Origin: an uncultured Solirubrobacteraceae bacterium
Lineage (GTDB): Bacteria; Actinomycetota; Thermoleophilia; Solirubrobacterales; Solirubrobacteraceae
Length of the DNA: 64,000 bases
Reading direction: 5' to 3'
Assembly: GCA_902806175.1 (NCBI GenBank)
Contig: CADCVQ010000001.1
Coordinates: 23,049 to 87,048, forward strand
Position numbers and translations under genes: made by a program. Each line of letters opens with the position of its first letter. The stretch's first letter is position 1. Positions 8,621 to 17,211 of the stretch are shown here, in pieces. The notes beneath the pieces were generated by a model that worked only from the letters and a program-made list of their open reading frames with translations, ran no database searches and had not been told where the DNA came from.

Positions 8621-9592
8621 GTGGAGACCGTCGACGAGTTCCAGGTCGTGGAGCGCAGCTACTGCGCCGACGAGTCAAAGCTCTCGGTCGGCCTGGCGAA
8701 CATCCACGCGGCGGTGCCGGACATCGAGGCCAACAAGGACAAGATCCTGCGGGTCGCGAGCATCTTCAAAGAGCGCGGCGTGAACATCGCGGTCTTCCCG
8801 GAGTTCTGCCTTTCCGGGTACTTCTGGGACCAGCGCGAGGACTGCCTGGCCTACATGAAGGACGCGGTCTCCGAGAAGCACGCCGACTGGATCGAGCGCG
8901 AGTTGCAGCCGCTGATCGGCGGCGACCTCGAGGCGATCGTGCTCAACAACCTGACCGCGGCCAGTGAGCGCGATCGCTTTCTGAACCGCACGTTCGTGGT
9001 CGGTCGCGACGCCGACTACCTGGCCGACGAGAACACCTACGACAAGGTCTTCCTGCCGGGAATCGAGAAGGAGTACACCGAGAGCGGTCGCGACGACCGC
9101 CTCGTGCTGCAGACCCGGCACGGCCGGCTGGGGTTCACAACGTGCTACGACTACCTCTTCAGCGAGTTGCTGCGCGAGTACTCGATGGTGGAGAAGGTCG
9201 ACGCGATCGTGCAGATCGCGTCGTGGCGGACCGCCGGACGGCGTGACTACCCGGCGATGAACCTGCGCACCGACCACTACTACGGCGAGCTGTGGGACGC
9301 CGTCGTGCCGGCCTCCTCGGCCACCAACCAGTTCTGGACGATCGCGTGCAACGCCGTCGGCGCGCACGGCGTCAACGGCGTCCCCTTCTGGGGCGGCTCG
9401 GGCATCTGGGCACCTTCGGGCATCTGCCTGATCCAGGCCTCGCACGCAAACGAGGAGCTGGTGATCGTCCACAACGTCGACATCGAGGGCGCCCAGGAAT
9501 CCGAGAAGGACGACTTCGACTACGCCTTTGACTTCAAGCAGATCTACCGGCCGATGACCGACGGCAGCACCTTCACCCGCGACCTGTCCTGA
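8621..9592 (+). CDS. Nitrilase-superfamily carbon-nitrogen hydrolase
   Basis: Members cleave non-peptide C-N bonds (nitriles, amides, carbamyl compounds) with a Glu-Lys-Cys triad. All three residues are visible in the 323-residue product: Glu61 in FPEFCLSG, Lys142 in DKVFLPG and Cys175 in GFTTCYDYLF. The rest is compatible with one CN-hydrolase domain. The substrate cannot be read from the sequence. GTG 8621 has a GAGGGAGGGAG Shine-Dalgarno just upstream. It follows the small basic protein by 23 bases. Confidence 0.88.
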   Translation: METVDEFQVVERSYCADESKLSVGLANIHAAVPDIEANKDKILRVASIFKERGVNIAVFPEFCLSGYFWDQREDCLAYMKDAVSEKHADWIERELQPLIGGDLEAIVLNNLTAASERDRFLNRTFVVGRDADYLADENTYDKVFLPGIEKEYTESGRDDRLVLQTRHGRLGFTTCYDYLFSELLREYSMVEKVDAIVQIASWRTAGRRDYPAMNLRTDHYYGELWDAVVPASSATNQFWTIACNAVGAHGVNGVPFWGGSGIWAPSGICLIQASHANEELVIVHNVDIEGAQESEKDDFDYAFDFKQIYRPMTDGSTFTRDLS

Positions 9593-9742
9593 CGCGCGTC
9601 ACGCCCGTTCTCGCCGCGCAGCGAGCACGCCCGGCAGAACGTCCGTCCAGCCGGCGTGGGCGCGCGTCTGGACGAGGGTACGCTGAGCTTTCCGACGGCA
9701 TGACGCCGTCGCGCAGGAAGGCAAATCCACGGAAGGATCGAC

Positions 9743-10771
9743 ATGGTCGAAGGTCAAACGGATGCCGGGGTCGTACAGCTGGCCGACTCGGTCGTGGGCA
9801 GCGGCTATGCGAGCATCGTGCTCAATCGGCTCGCCCGGCAGGCCGGCGAGCTCGTCAACGCCGACGGAACCTGCCTCGTCGTCCGCGAGCAGGGGATCTC
9901 CGGAGCGACGATCGCGGTGGCCGGCTGGGGGCGCGGCGCGGACATCGTGGGCGACCGCTTCGTCGAGGACGACTACCTGGCAGCCGTGCTGCACTCGGGC
10001 GATCCGGCCTGCGCTGATCCGCCGCGCGTCGGCGCGCGCGCTCGCGCGGCCGTGCCGATCCATCGCGACGGCGAGCTCTACGGCGCCCTCACGGCCGGCG
10101 CGCCGGCGCGGCGCGGCTTCGGCGACCACGAGCTGGCCGTCCTGTCGCAGATCGCGGTGCTGGCGGACGCGGCCGTCGCCCACGCCGAGCAACGCTCGGA
10201 GGTTCTGTCGCGGACGCGCGCGCGTGTGTTGTCGCTCGTCGACGCGATCGACGAACGCGACGGCTATACCGCCGCCCATTCGGAGACGGTCGTCCAGCTC
10301 AGCCGCGCGCTCGGCGAGCGGCTCAGCCTGAGCGCGGCGGATCTGCTGGAGCTCGAGCTCGCCGCGCTCTTCCACGACCTCGGCAAGCTCGTCATCCCCG
10401 ACGAGATCCTCAACAAGCCGGCGGCGCTGGATGCCGAGGAGCAGGTGATCATGCGCCACCACGCCGAGTGGGGCGCGGAAATGCTGGGCAACGTGCCCGG
10501 CCTGCAGCCGATCGCGACGATCGTGCGCTGCCACCACGAGCGCTGGGACGGCAGCGGCTATCCCAGCCGGCTCGCCGGAAAGCGGATCCCGATCGCAAGC
10601 CGCCTCGTCGCCGTCTGCGACGCCTACGACGCCATGACGACGGATCGCTGCTACCGCAAGGCGCTGCCGCAAGAGCGCGCTCTCGCGGAGCTGCGCGCCG
10701 GTGCGGGCTCGCAGTTCGACCCCGGGCTGATCGAGTTGCTGCAGGACATCCTGAACGAGAGCGCTGCATGA
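9743..10771 (+). CDS. GAF-HD-GYP protein, probable cyclic-di-GMP phosphodiesterase
   Basis: HD-GYP domains hydrolyse cyclic di-GMP. The 342-residue product has a GAF-like sensor at about 25-145, then the HD-GYP domain from about 160. The metal ligands are visible as HDLGK (211-215), the MRHHAEWG segment, and HHERWDGSGYP (263-273), which carries the GYP motif, followed by CDAYDAMTTDR. All key residues are present. A TACGCT box at 9679-9684 could be the -10 of a roughly 50-base leader. That leader contains a 7-bp hairpin, CGACGGC (9693-9699) with GCCGTCG (9705-9711). AAGGA precedes ATG 9743. Confidence 0.9.
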   Translation: MVEGQTDAGVVQLADSVVGSGYASIVLNRLARQAGELVNADGTCLVVREQGISGATIAVAGWGRGADIVGDRFVEDDYLAAVLHSGDPACADPPRVGARARAAVPIHRDGELYGALTAGAPARRGFGDHELAVLSQIAVLADAAVAHAEQRSEVLSRTRARVLSLVDAIDERDGYTAAHSETVVQLSRALGERLSLSAADLLELELAALFHDLGKLVIPDEILNKPAALDAEEQVIMRHHAEWGAEMLGNVPGLQPIATIVRCHHERWDGSGYPSRLAGKRIPIASRLVAVCDAYDAMTTDRCYRKALPQERALAELRAGAGSQFDPGLIELLQDILNESAA

Positions 10772-10791
10772 GCTGACACTGCGAGCATCGT

Positions 10792-11440
10792 CTAACGGGC
10801 GGGCAGCGCAGCGGCGGCCTCGCGCACCGTCGTCAGGAGCGCCTGCGTGGACGGTCGCGCGGCGTCCGTCGCACGCGTGGCGGCGAAGATCGCTCTGCCC
10901 GACGGATCCCTCGGCGATGCAGCGCAGCGCCACGCCGGCGGGGCGCCCGGGCAGCACGAGGTCGGGCAGCATCGTCACCGCCAGCCCCGCGGGCGACGAG
11001 CGCGAGGCTGACGTTCGCGTCGTTGGTGCGGTGGCGGATGTCCGGATCGAAGCCGCCGAGCTCGCGGCAGGTGCGCTGCGTGACCGCCTCCCAGCCGAGG
11101 CCGGGATGGGCGCTGGTCCAGACCTCGTCGGCCAGCTCGGTCAGCGGCACCGCGTCGCGGTGGCGGCGCGCCACCCGGTGCCTGACCGGCAGGACGAGGT
11201 GGACGGGGTCTCGCAGGAGCTCGTGGCGCTGCACGCCTGCCGGCAGCGCCAATGGCTGGTGCTGCCACTCGTCGCCGGACGACGTCGACGTCGCCGATCG
11301 CCAGTGCGGGCAGCGCCTGCTCGGGCTCTGCCTCGATGAGCTCGCCGCGCAGCCGAGGCGCGTCGCGCCGAAGCGCGGCGATCGCCGGCAGGGCGAGGCG
11401 CAGCCCCGCGGACTGAACCTGCGCCCAGGCGACGTGACGG
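10792..11440 (-). pseudogene. LysR-family regulator remnant, truncated and frameshifted
   Basis: Read on the minus strand, LysR substrate-binding-domain sequence runs from about 11440 to a TAG stop at 10792 but switches frame three times. It passes from ALRRDAPRLRGELIEAEPEQ to EWQHQPLALPAGVQRHELL (shift near 11276-11281), then to LAVTMLPDLVLPG (shift in the C-run 10985-10988), then to AIFAATRATDAARPSTQALL (shift near 10897-10900). Each shift equals one extra base. The N-terminal helix-turn-helix half is absent: upstream of 11440 the sequence becomes an EamA fragment on the other strand. The gene is therefore non-functional as read. Clustered sequencing errors could explain the shifts but not the missing half. 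Confidence 0.8.
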
Positions 11441-11697
11441 CCGCCGGCTGTGGTTGGCTTGCCTGCGTCGCCGTCGTCTGCACCGTGGCGTCGATCAGCC
11501 TCTTCTTCGCCGGGCTTCAGCGCACGGGACCCACCACCGCCTCGATCCTCGCGACCGCCGAGCCGCTCGTGACCCTGCTGCTCGCCGTGCCCCTCTTCGG
11601 CGAGCCGCTGAGCCGGTTGCAGCTGCTCGGGGTCATCGTGATGCTCGGCGGCGGCCTGGTGCTCGACGCAGCCACGACCGCACCACGGACAACCTGA
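11440..11697 (+). pseudogene. EamA-family transporter, C-terminal fragment only
   Basis: About 85 residues match the end of an EamA (DMT) drug/metabolite transporter. A membrane helix with CGWLACVAVVCTVASISLFF is followed by LQRTGPTTASILATAEPLVT, LFGEPLSRLQLLG and a last helix. The first seven or eight helices are missing because the frame runs directly into the LysR remnant. An intact LysR gene divergent from an EamA gene is a common arrangement, so one deletion removing both 5' ends and the shared promoter would explain the structure. The fragment ends 20 bases before the SDR gene. Confidence 0.75.
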
Positions 11698-11717
11698 ACA
11701 GCCGAAAGGAGGTCGCA

Positions 11718-12644
11718 ATGCCCACACAAGCGAATTCGCTGAGCGGCAAGGTGGCGCTTGTCGCCGGCGCGACGCGCGGCGCCGGGCGCGGCACGGCGGT
11801 CGCGCTGGGAGAGGCGGGCGCGACGGTCTATTGCACCGGGCGCACGACGCGGCAGCGGCGCTCGGAGTACGACCGGCCGGAGACGATCGAGCAGACGGCC
11901 GAACTCGTCGAGGCCGCCGGCGGCAAGGCCATCGCCGTCGCGGTCGACCACCTGCAGCCCGCGCAGGTGCAGGCGCTCGTCGCGCGCATCGAGGCCGAGC
12001 AGGGCCGCCTGGACGTGCTCGTCAACGACATCTGGGGCGGCGAGAAGCTCATCGAGTGGAACACGCCGGTCTGGGAGCACGATCTCGCCGGTGGCCTGCG
12101 GATGCTGCGCCTGGCGGTCGACACGCACCTGATCACGAGCCACTTCGCGCTGGCGCTGCTGCACCGCCGCCCCGGCGGGCTCGTCGTCGAGATGACAGAC
12201 GGCACGGCGCAGTACAACGCCGACAACTACCGGCTCTCGGTGTTCTATGACCTGGCCAAGGCGTCCGCCATCCGGCTCGCGTTCGCGCAGAGTCGGGAGC
12301 TCGCGCCGCACGGCTGCAGCGCTGTGGCGCTGACGCCGGGCTGGCTGCGTTCGGAGATGATGCTCGACAACTTCGGCGTCACCGAAGCCACGTGGCGTGA
12401 CGCCGCGGCCAAGAGCCCGCACTTCGCGGCGATCTCCGAGAGCCCGCGCTTCGTCGGCCGCGCCGTCGCCGCCCTCGCCGGCGACCCGCAGGTGCAGCGC
12501 CGCAGCGGCGGTTCGTTCTCCTCCGGCGGTCTGGCGCGCGAGTACGGCTTCACCGACGTTGACGGCTCGCAGCCGGACTGCTGGCGCTACATGGTCGAGG
12601 TGCAGGACGCGGGCCGCCCCGCCGACGCCACCGGCTACCGCTGA
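11718..12644 (+). CDS. Short-chain dehydrogenase/reductase, DHRS1-like
   Basis: This NAD(P)-dependent oxidoreductase has 308 residues. The Rossmann motif GATRGAGRG lies at about 17-25 and the catalytic YxxxK as YDLAK. The usual NNAG is replaced by NDIWGG, which together with the extended C-terminus is typical of DHRS1-like SDRs. Its substrate is unknown. A strong Shine-Dalgarno, AAAGGAGG (11705-11712), fixes ATG 11718. It sits just after the EamA fragment, so any ancestral operon with that transporter has been broken. Confidence 0.87.
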   Translation: MPTQANSLSGKVALVAGATRGAGRGTAVALGEAGATVYCTGRTTRQRRSEYDRPETIEQTAELVEAAGGKAIAVAVDHLQPAQVQALVARIEAEQGRLDVLVNDIWGGEKLIEWNTPVWEHDLAGGLRMLRLAVDTHLITSHFALALLHRRPGGLVVEMTDGTAQYNADNYRLSVFYDLAKASAIRLAFAQSRELAPHGCSAVALTPGWLRSEMMLDNFGVTEATWRDAAAKSPHFAAISESPRFVGRAVAALAGDPQVQRRSGGSFSSGGLAREYGFTDVDGSQPDCWRYMVEVQDAGRPADATGYR

Positions 12645-12664
12645 CGGCGCCTCGCGTCGCCTGC

Positions 12665-13552
12665 TCAGATGATCCCGTTGCGCCTGAGGATCATCACGCT
12701 GCGCACCGTCGTGTAGCCGCGCCACTCCAGCGTGGCCGCGGGCGAGTAGCTCGCGAAGTCCACGCGCCAGCCGCCGTCCTGCTGCTGCTCGCCGGCCAGG
12801 CGCTCGAGGTCGCGCTCGACGACATCGGCGCGCAGCAGCGCTCGCGTCGGGCGGTCGGGAAACGGCGCGAAGTCCAGCGGCGCCATCGCCTCGTCCTCGC
12901 TGCCGCCCGCGACGCGCAGCCGCCCGTCGGGGGGAATGAACTGCCCGAGGCGGTCCAGCAGCGCGGGCGCCTCGGGCTGCGTGTCGTGCACGGCGTCGAG
13001 CAGCTGCAGCGCCGCGTTGACGACGAGCGCGTGCGGCAGCGCGTCGATCGCCGCGATCGCGTCGAGGCAGTACCGCGTCGCGCGCGCGAGCCAGTCGTGG
13101 GCGGCGACCGCGGGGTCAAAGCCCGCGACCCGCTGCGCGGCCGCCGCGACGTAGGCGGTGATCTGCAGGGACGAGACGTGCGGGTCGGCCTGCGCCCAGA
13201 ACGGCGCCAGCGCGGCGTCGTCGGCGACCGGGAGCGCGAACGCAAGCCCGCCGTCGGCCAGCGTCACCGACGCCAGCCAGTCGCACAGCTCGACGGCCCG
13301 CGCGCTCGTGGCGGGTGCGACGTCGCCGAGTGCCTCGAAGGCGTGCAGCGCCCCCGCCGGCTGGCTCTCGGCCGCACGCAGGTCGGGCTCCAGGCCCCAG
13401 CCGTAGCCGCCGTCGGGGTTGCGGTACGCGTCGAGCGCCGCCAGGACCGCTCCGGGGTCGCCGCCTGCGAGCAGCACCTCCAGGCGGCGCCGGTCAAGCG
13501 TACGCGCGTGGCCGGCCATGAACGAGACGGCCCCTGAGAGGTCGGCGGACAT
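12665..13552 (-). CDS. Prenyltransferase/squalene-cyclase-like alpha-toroid protein
   Basis: The 295-residue product carries repeats like those of the alpha/alpha toroid in terpenoid cyclases and protein prenyltransferases: RNPDGGYGWGLEPD near residue 45, LADGGLAFALP near 100 and QQDGGWRVDFASY near 265. There is no DXDD cyclase motif, so it is probably not a terpene cyclase; the function is unknown. Three starts are possible: GTG 13567, ATG 13552 and ATG near 13519. I use 13552. It converges on the SDR gene with a 20-base gap. Confidence 0.72.
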   Translation of the reverse strand: MSADLSGAVSFMAGHARTLDRRRLEVLLAGGDPGAVLAALDAYRNPDGGYGWGLEPDLRAAESQPAGALHAFEALGDVAPATSARAVELCDWLASVTLADGGLAFALPVADDAALAPFWAQADPHVSSLQITAYVAAAAQRVAGFDPAVAAHDWLARATRYCLDAIAAIDALPHALVVNAALQLLDAVHDTQPEAPALLDRLGQFIPPDGRLRVAGGSEDEAMAPLDFAPFPDRPTRALLRADVVERDLERLAGEQQQDGGWRVDFASYSPAATLEWRGYTTVRSVMILRRNGII

Positions 13553-13640
13553 GTGGTGAGTCTGCACATCTCGCGCCTCGGATGTTCGTCCGCGCGCGCC
13601 AAGCGACCAACCAGCGCCTGCGCCGCGCGTTTACACGGTC

Positions 13641-14072
13641 ATGGAAGAGCACGCAGAAGGCCGCCGGTCGCCACGGATGCGGCGGGTGCGACCGGTGTAC
13701 GAGCGCCACCTCCCAGAGCAGCAGTCCGGGCGACGCGGGCGGTTGCTCGCCAAGGACGACTTCACGGTCCGCTGCACCCGCGACGGCGAGCGCCACGTCG
13801 TCGCCGCCTGCGGCCAGCTCGACCGTTCCAGCGCGTGGGAGCTCGAGCGAGAGCTGCGGCGCGCCGAGGCGACCGATGCCTGCGAGATCCTCGTCGACCT
13901 CGGCGGCCTCGAGTTCATCGATTCGGCCGGGATCGAGGTCGTGATCCACGCGTCGGCGCGGGCGCGCCACCACAGCAAGCGGCTGATGATCGCACCGGGT
14001 CCGGAGGCGGTGCACAGCACGTTTCAGCGCAGCGGCCTCGCGTCGCGGCTGCCGTTCGTCGATCCACGCTGA
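13641..14072 (+). CDS. STAS-domain protein, anti-sigma-factor antagonist type
   Basis: STAS antagonists bind anti-sigma kinases and are switched by phosphorylation of a conserved Ser. The 143-residue product has a basic N-terminal extension of about 38 residues, then a STAS domain whose signature is LGGLEFIDSAGIEVV; the Ser in IDSAG is the expected phosphorylation site. No anti-sigma kinase gene lies next to it, so its partner is elsewhere. It precedes DNA polymerase IV by about 60 bases on the same strand, but that gene has its own SOS-type operator. Confidence 0.85.
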   Translation: MEEHAEGRRSPRMRRVRPVYERHLPEQQSGRRGRLLAKDDFTVRCTRDGERHVVAACGQLDRSSAWELERELRRAEATDACEILVDLGGLEFIDSAGIEVVIHASARARHHSKRLMIAPGPEAVHSTFQRSGLASRLPFVDPR

Positions 14073-14123
14073 GCCGCGCGAGCCGCCGTCGTAGGCGCAC
14101 GTCGCGGAACTTGATTCGAGATG

Positions 14124-14137
14124 CGAACATGTGTTCG
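14124..14137 (+). promoter_or_regulatory. SOS (LexA) box overlapping the dinB start
   Basis: CGAACATGTGTTCG has perfect CGAAC/GTTCG arms around four bases. It matches the actinobacterial/Gram-positive LexA operator form (CGAAC-N4-GTTCG). It covers the GTG at 14131 and ends on the first base of GTG 14137, so bound LexA would block the promoter or start. Confidence 0.85.
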
Positions 14138-15231
14138 TGTCCCGGTCTCAGGTCGTCCTGCACGCCGACGTCGACGCGTTCTTCGCGTCTGTCGAGCAGC
14201 GCGACGATCCGAGCCTGCGCGGCAGGCCCGTGATCGTCGGCGGCGGCGTCGTGATGGCCGCGAGCTACGAGGCGCGCCGCTTCGGCGTGCGCAGCGGGAT
14301 GGGCGGCTCGCGGGCACGGCGCCTGTGCCCGCAAGCGGTCGTGGTGGCGTCGCGCTTTGGCGCCTACGTGGAGGCCAGCCGAGCGGTCTTCGCCGTGTTC
14401 GAGCGCACGGCGCCGGTCGTCGAGGCGGTCTCGATCGAGGAGGCGTTTCTCGAGATCGGCGCGCTGGCGCGGACGAATGGCGCGGCCCACGCGATCGGCC
14501 AGCGGCTGCGCGACGAGGTTCGCGACGAGGTCGGCCTGCCGATCACGGTCGGCGTCGGGCGCACGAAGATCGTCGCGAAGATGGCCAGCCGCGCGGCGAA
14601 GCCCGACGGGCTGCTCGTGATCACGCCGGCGCAGGAGCGGGCGTTCCTGCACCCGCTCGCGGTGGAGGACCTCTGGGGCGTCGGACCGGCGACCGCGAAG
14701 AAGCTGCACGCCCGCGACCTGCGCACCGTCGGCCAGGTCGCGCAGCTCGGCGAGGCGGCGCTCAAGCAGATCCTCGGCAAGGCCGCCGGGCGCCACGTCC
14801 ACGCGCTCACAAACGCGATCGAGCTGCGCCCCGTGCAGCCCAACCGGCCGCCGCGCTCGTTCGGCGCCCAGCGCTCGCTCGGCCGCGCGCGCGGGGCGCC
14901 GCTTTCGCCGGACGAGCTCGACGACGCGCTGGCACGGCTCGCCGACCGCGTCGCGACCCGCATGGCCAAGGCGGGCTACGCCGGTCGCACCGTGGTCCTG
15001 CGGCTGCGCTTCGGCGACTACTCGCGCGCAACGCGCTCGCACACGCTGCCCGACCACACGATCGCGCCGGAACCGATCCTGGCAGCGGCGTGCGCCCTCG
15101 CCGCGGCCGCGCGACCGGCGATCGAGCGCCAGGGCCTGACGCTCGTCGGCCTGACCGTCATCAACCTCGTCGACCTGAGCGGCGGGACGCAGCTCGAGCT
15201 GACCGGCGTTCAGCCGCCCGGACGCTGCTGA
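14137..15231 (+). CDS. dinB: DNA polymerase IV (Y-family translesion polymerase)
   Basis: DinB copies past damaged bases. The 364-residue product has the palm motif HADVDAFFASVEQ (9-21), YEARRFGVRSGM, the second metal motif SIEEAFLE (99-106), the helix-hairpin-helix segment DLWGVGPATAKKLH and the little-finger domain to the end. The second motif has Glu101-Glu102 where most Pol IV proteins have Asp-Glu; Glu may still bind metal. GTG 14131 and GTG 14137 are both possible starts. The second is preferred because the SOS box spans the first. Regulation by LexA/RecA is likely. The 3' end overlaps the opposing response-regulator gene by 22 bases. Confidence 0.93.
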   Translation: MSRSQVVLHADVDAFFASVEQRDDPSLRGRPVIVGGGVVMAASYEARRFGVRSGMGGSRARRLCPQAVVVASRFGAYVEASRAVFAVFERTAPVVEAVSIEEAFLEIGALARTNGAAHAIGQRLRDEVRDEVGLPITVGVGRTKIVAKMASRAAKPDGLLVITPAQERAFLHPLAVEDLWGVGPATAKKLHARDLRTVGQVAQLGEAALKQILGKAAGRHVHALTNAIELRPVQPNRPPRSFGAQRSLGRARGAPLSPDELDDALARLADRVATRMAKAGYAGRTVVLRLRFGDYSRATRSHTLPDHTIAPEPILAAACALAAAARPAIERQGLTLVGLTVINLVDLSGGTQLELTGVQPPGRC

Positions 15232-15887
15232 GCCCCCGGCTGGACGAGGCCGCACTCGTAGGCGAACACGACCGCTTGAACGCGGTCGCGCAGGCGCAGC
15301 TTGGCGAGGATGTGGGTCACGTGCGTCTTGACGGTCGCCTCCGTCACGAAGAGGGTGGATCCGATCTCTGCGTTGGAGCGGCCGTGGGCGACGAGCTTCA
15401 GGACGTCGAGTTCGCGGTCGGTGAGCTCCGCGAGCTCGTCGGGCGCGTGCGAGCCCGGGGCGGGGCGGCGCACGAACTCCTCGACGAGCCGGCGGGTGAT
15501 GACGGGGGCCAGCAGGGCATCGCCGCCGGCGACGACGCGCACCGCATCGGCCAGTTGCTCGGGGCGCACGTCTTTGAGCAGGAACCCGCTCGCGCCGGCC
15601 TTCATCGCGTCGTAGACGTAGCGATCGGCGTCGAACGTCGTGAGGATCAGCACGCGCGGCGCGCCTGCGTCGTCTCCGAGCATCCGGCGCGTGGCCTCGA
15701 TGCCGTCGAGCACCGGCATGCGGATGTCCATCAGGACGACGTCCGGCGCCAGCGCGCGGGCCTGTTCGATCGCGTCGCGGCCGTCCTCGGCCTCGCCGAC
15801 GACCTGCATGTCCTTCTGGGCGTCGAGGATGAGCCGAAAGCCGCCGCGGACGAGCGCCTGGTCGTCGACGATGAGGATCCGGATCAC
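15210..15887 (-). CDS. LuxR-type response regulator
   Basis: The 225-residue product has a receiver domain starting MIRILIVDDQ, with phospho-acceptor Asp54 in LMDIRMP and the conserved Lys in FLLKDV. A LuxR helix-turn-helix follows at about 155-215 (ELTDRELDVLKLVAHGRSN, ATVKTHVTHIL). Its GTG start overlaps the stop of the upstream kinase gene as GTGA (15884-15887), so kinase and regulator form one operon. The divergent ABC exporter genes at 17212 are the natural target, as in peptide- or drug-sensing systems, but this is inferred from position. Confidence 0.93.
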   Translation of the reverse strand: MIRILIVDDQALVRGGFRLILDAQKDMQVVGEAEDGRDAIEQARALAPDVVLMDIRMPVLDGIEATRRMLGDDAGAPRVLILTTFDADRYVYDAMKAGASGFLLKDVRPEQLADAVRVVAGGDALLAPVITRRLVEEFVRRPAPGSHAPDELAELTDRELDVLKLVAHGRSNAEIGSTLFVTEATVKTHVTHILAKLRLRDRVQAVVFAYECGLVQPGAQQRPGG

Positions 15888-17005
15888 GCGTTCTCTGCGG
15901 TGATCGGCAGGCGCGCGCGCACCTCGAAGCCGCCCTCTGGACGAGGTTCGGCGTCGAGTGCGCCGCCGTACAGGGCCACGCGCTGTCGCATGCCGAGCAG
16001 CCCGTAGCCACCTCCGTCGGCGTGCGCGACGCGCCCGCTGTTGGTCACCTCGAGTTCGAGGGTGTCGGCGCGGTAGCGGACGCTGACCCGGGCGCGAGCG
16101 GCGCCGCCGTGCTTGAGCACGTTGGTCAGCGCCTCCTGGACGATGCGAAACGCGGTCAGGTCGATGCCCGGCGACAGCGGCCGCGGCTGCCCGTCGCTGG
16201 TGACGTCGACCGGCAGCCCGGCCGCCCTGGTCTGCTCGACGAGCACGTCGAGCTGCGCCAGGCCGGGCTGTGGGGTCAGCGTCGTGTCGTCGCTGCCGCG
16301 CAGGACGCCGAGCAGGCGACGCATCTCGGCGAGCGCCTGATGACCGGTCTCCTCGACGGCGATCAGCGGCTGACGGGCCTTCTCGGGGTCGTCGTCGAGC
16401 AACAGCCGCGCGGCGCCGGCCTGGATCGTCATGACGCTGACGCTGTGCGCGACGACGTCGTGCAGCTCGCTGGCGATCCGCGCGCGTTCTGTGAGCGCGG
16501 CTGCCTCGTGCGCCTGCTCGAGGTGCCGGGCGCGCTGCTCGAGCTCGGCGGCGCGGCGGCCGCGCTCGGCGAGCGCGCGCCCGACCGCCCAGCCGGCGGC
16601 GCCGATCAGGAAGATCGGGACCGCGTTCTCGGACGACGGCACGTCGTTGAGCACGATCGCCGCCAGTGCCGCGTATCCGATCGCACCGCCGACGAGCGCC
16701 CGCCGCGGGTTGATATGCGTGCCGCTGACGCAGAAGGCCGCGATCAGCGCGAAGGCGTTGACCTGGCCCTCGGTCACGACGTGACCCGACAGGAACGACT
16801 CCAGGCCCAGGATCGCGAAGACGAGCGCGGGGGCACCGAGCGGAAACCGTCCGCGCAGCAGCAGCGGCAAGGTCCACAGCAGCGCGGCGGGCGCGGTGAC
16901 GAGGCGCGGGACCTGGTGGGGATCGGACCACACCTCGATCTGCGCGGCCACGGCGAGGACGACGACGACTGCGTCGACCCAGCGGCGCGCGAGGAGTGAG
17001 CCCAC
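15884..17005 (-). CDS. HisKA_3-type sensor histidine kinase
   Basis: The 373-residue membrane kinase has about four or five N-terminal transmembrane helices (roughly 10-150), then a short coiled-coil and the HisKA_3 dimerisation segment with phospho-acceptor His182 in ASELHDVVAHSVSVM. The HATPase_c domain follows: IVQEALTNVLKHG (N box) and GGGYGLLGMRQRVALYGG (G box). There is no large extracellular loop, so it probably senses a membrane or intramembrane signal. GTG 17005 is supported by a TACGGT -10 box six bases upstream. It forms an operon with the response regulator and is divergent from an ABC exporter. Confidence 0.92.
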   Translation of the reverse strand: MGSLLARRWVDAVVVVLAVAAQIEVWSDPHQVPRLVTAPAALLWTLPLLLRGRFPLGAPALVFAILGLESFLSGHVVTEGQVNAFALIAAFCVSGTHINPRRALVGGAIGYAALAAIVLNDVPSSENAVPIFLIGAAGWAVGRALAERGRRAAELEQRARHLEQAHEAAALTERARIASELHDVVAHSVSVMTIQAGAARLLLDDDPEKARQPLIAVEETGHQALAEMRRLLGVLRGSDDTTLTPQPGLAQLDVLVEQTRAAGLPVDVTSDGQPRPLSPGIDLTAFRIVQEALTNVLKHGGAARARVSVRYRADTLELEVTNSGRVAHADGGGYGLLGMRQRVALYGGALDAEPRPEGGFEVRARLPITAENA

Positions 17006-17011
17006 AGGCGC

Positions 17012-17017
17012 ACCGTA
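17012..17017 (-). promoter_or_regulatory. Leaderless -10 element of the kinase-regulator operon
   Basis: On the minus strand TACGGT is followed by six bases and GTG 17005. This fits transcription starting at the start codon. Confidence 0.5.
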
Positions 17018-17211
17018 GAGCGTGCAGCGCCTGCTCGCATCGGATCAGCCGCTGATCTCTCTCCACCTCAAGTCGTAGGCGCAATCAGACCCTCGCGCGA
17101 GGGATCGCCGCTGCGAACGGGACCTGGCGACGAGCGCAGACAGGCGCTCAGGGCGACGCGTTCGGGGTCGCTTCCGCCATAGCTTCGACGCACCCACTCA
17201 AGGAGCGTCAC

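Noticed and set aside
9705..9743. AGGAAGGCAAATCCACGGAA before the GAF-HD-GYP gene resembles the core of a class I cyclic-di-GMP riboswitch (GGCAAACC...GAAA).
   Set aside because: The second conserved half (GACGCAAAGCC and the P1 closure) is missing and the start codon comes too soon for a full aptamer.
10975..11727. A single long minus-strand frame over the LysR/EamA region as one intact gene.
   Set aside because: Only its middle matches LysR; the upstream part is the antisense of EamA and SDR leader sequence, and the downstream LysR parts are in other frames.
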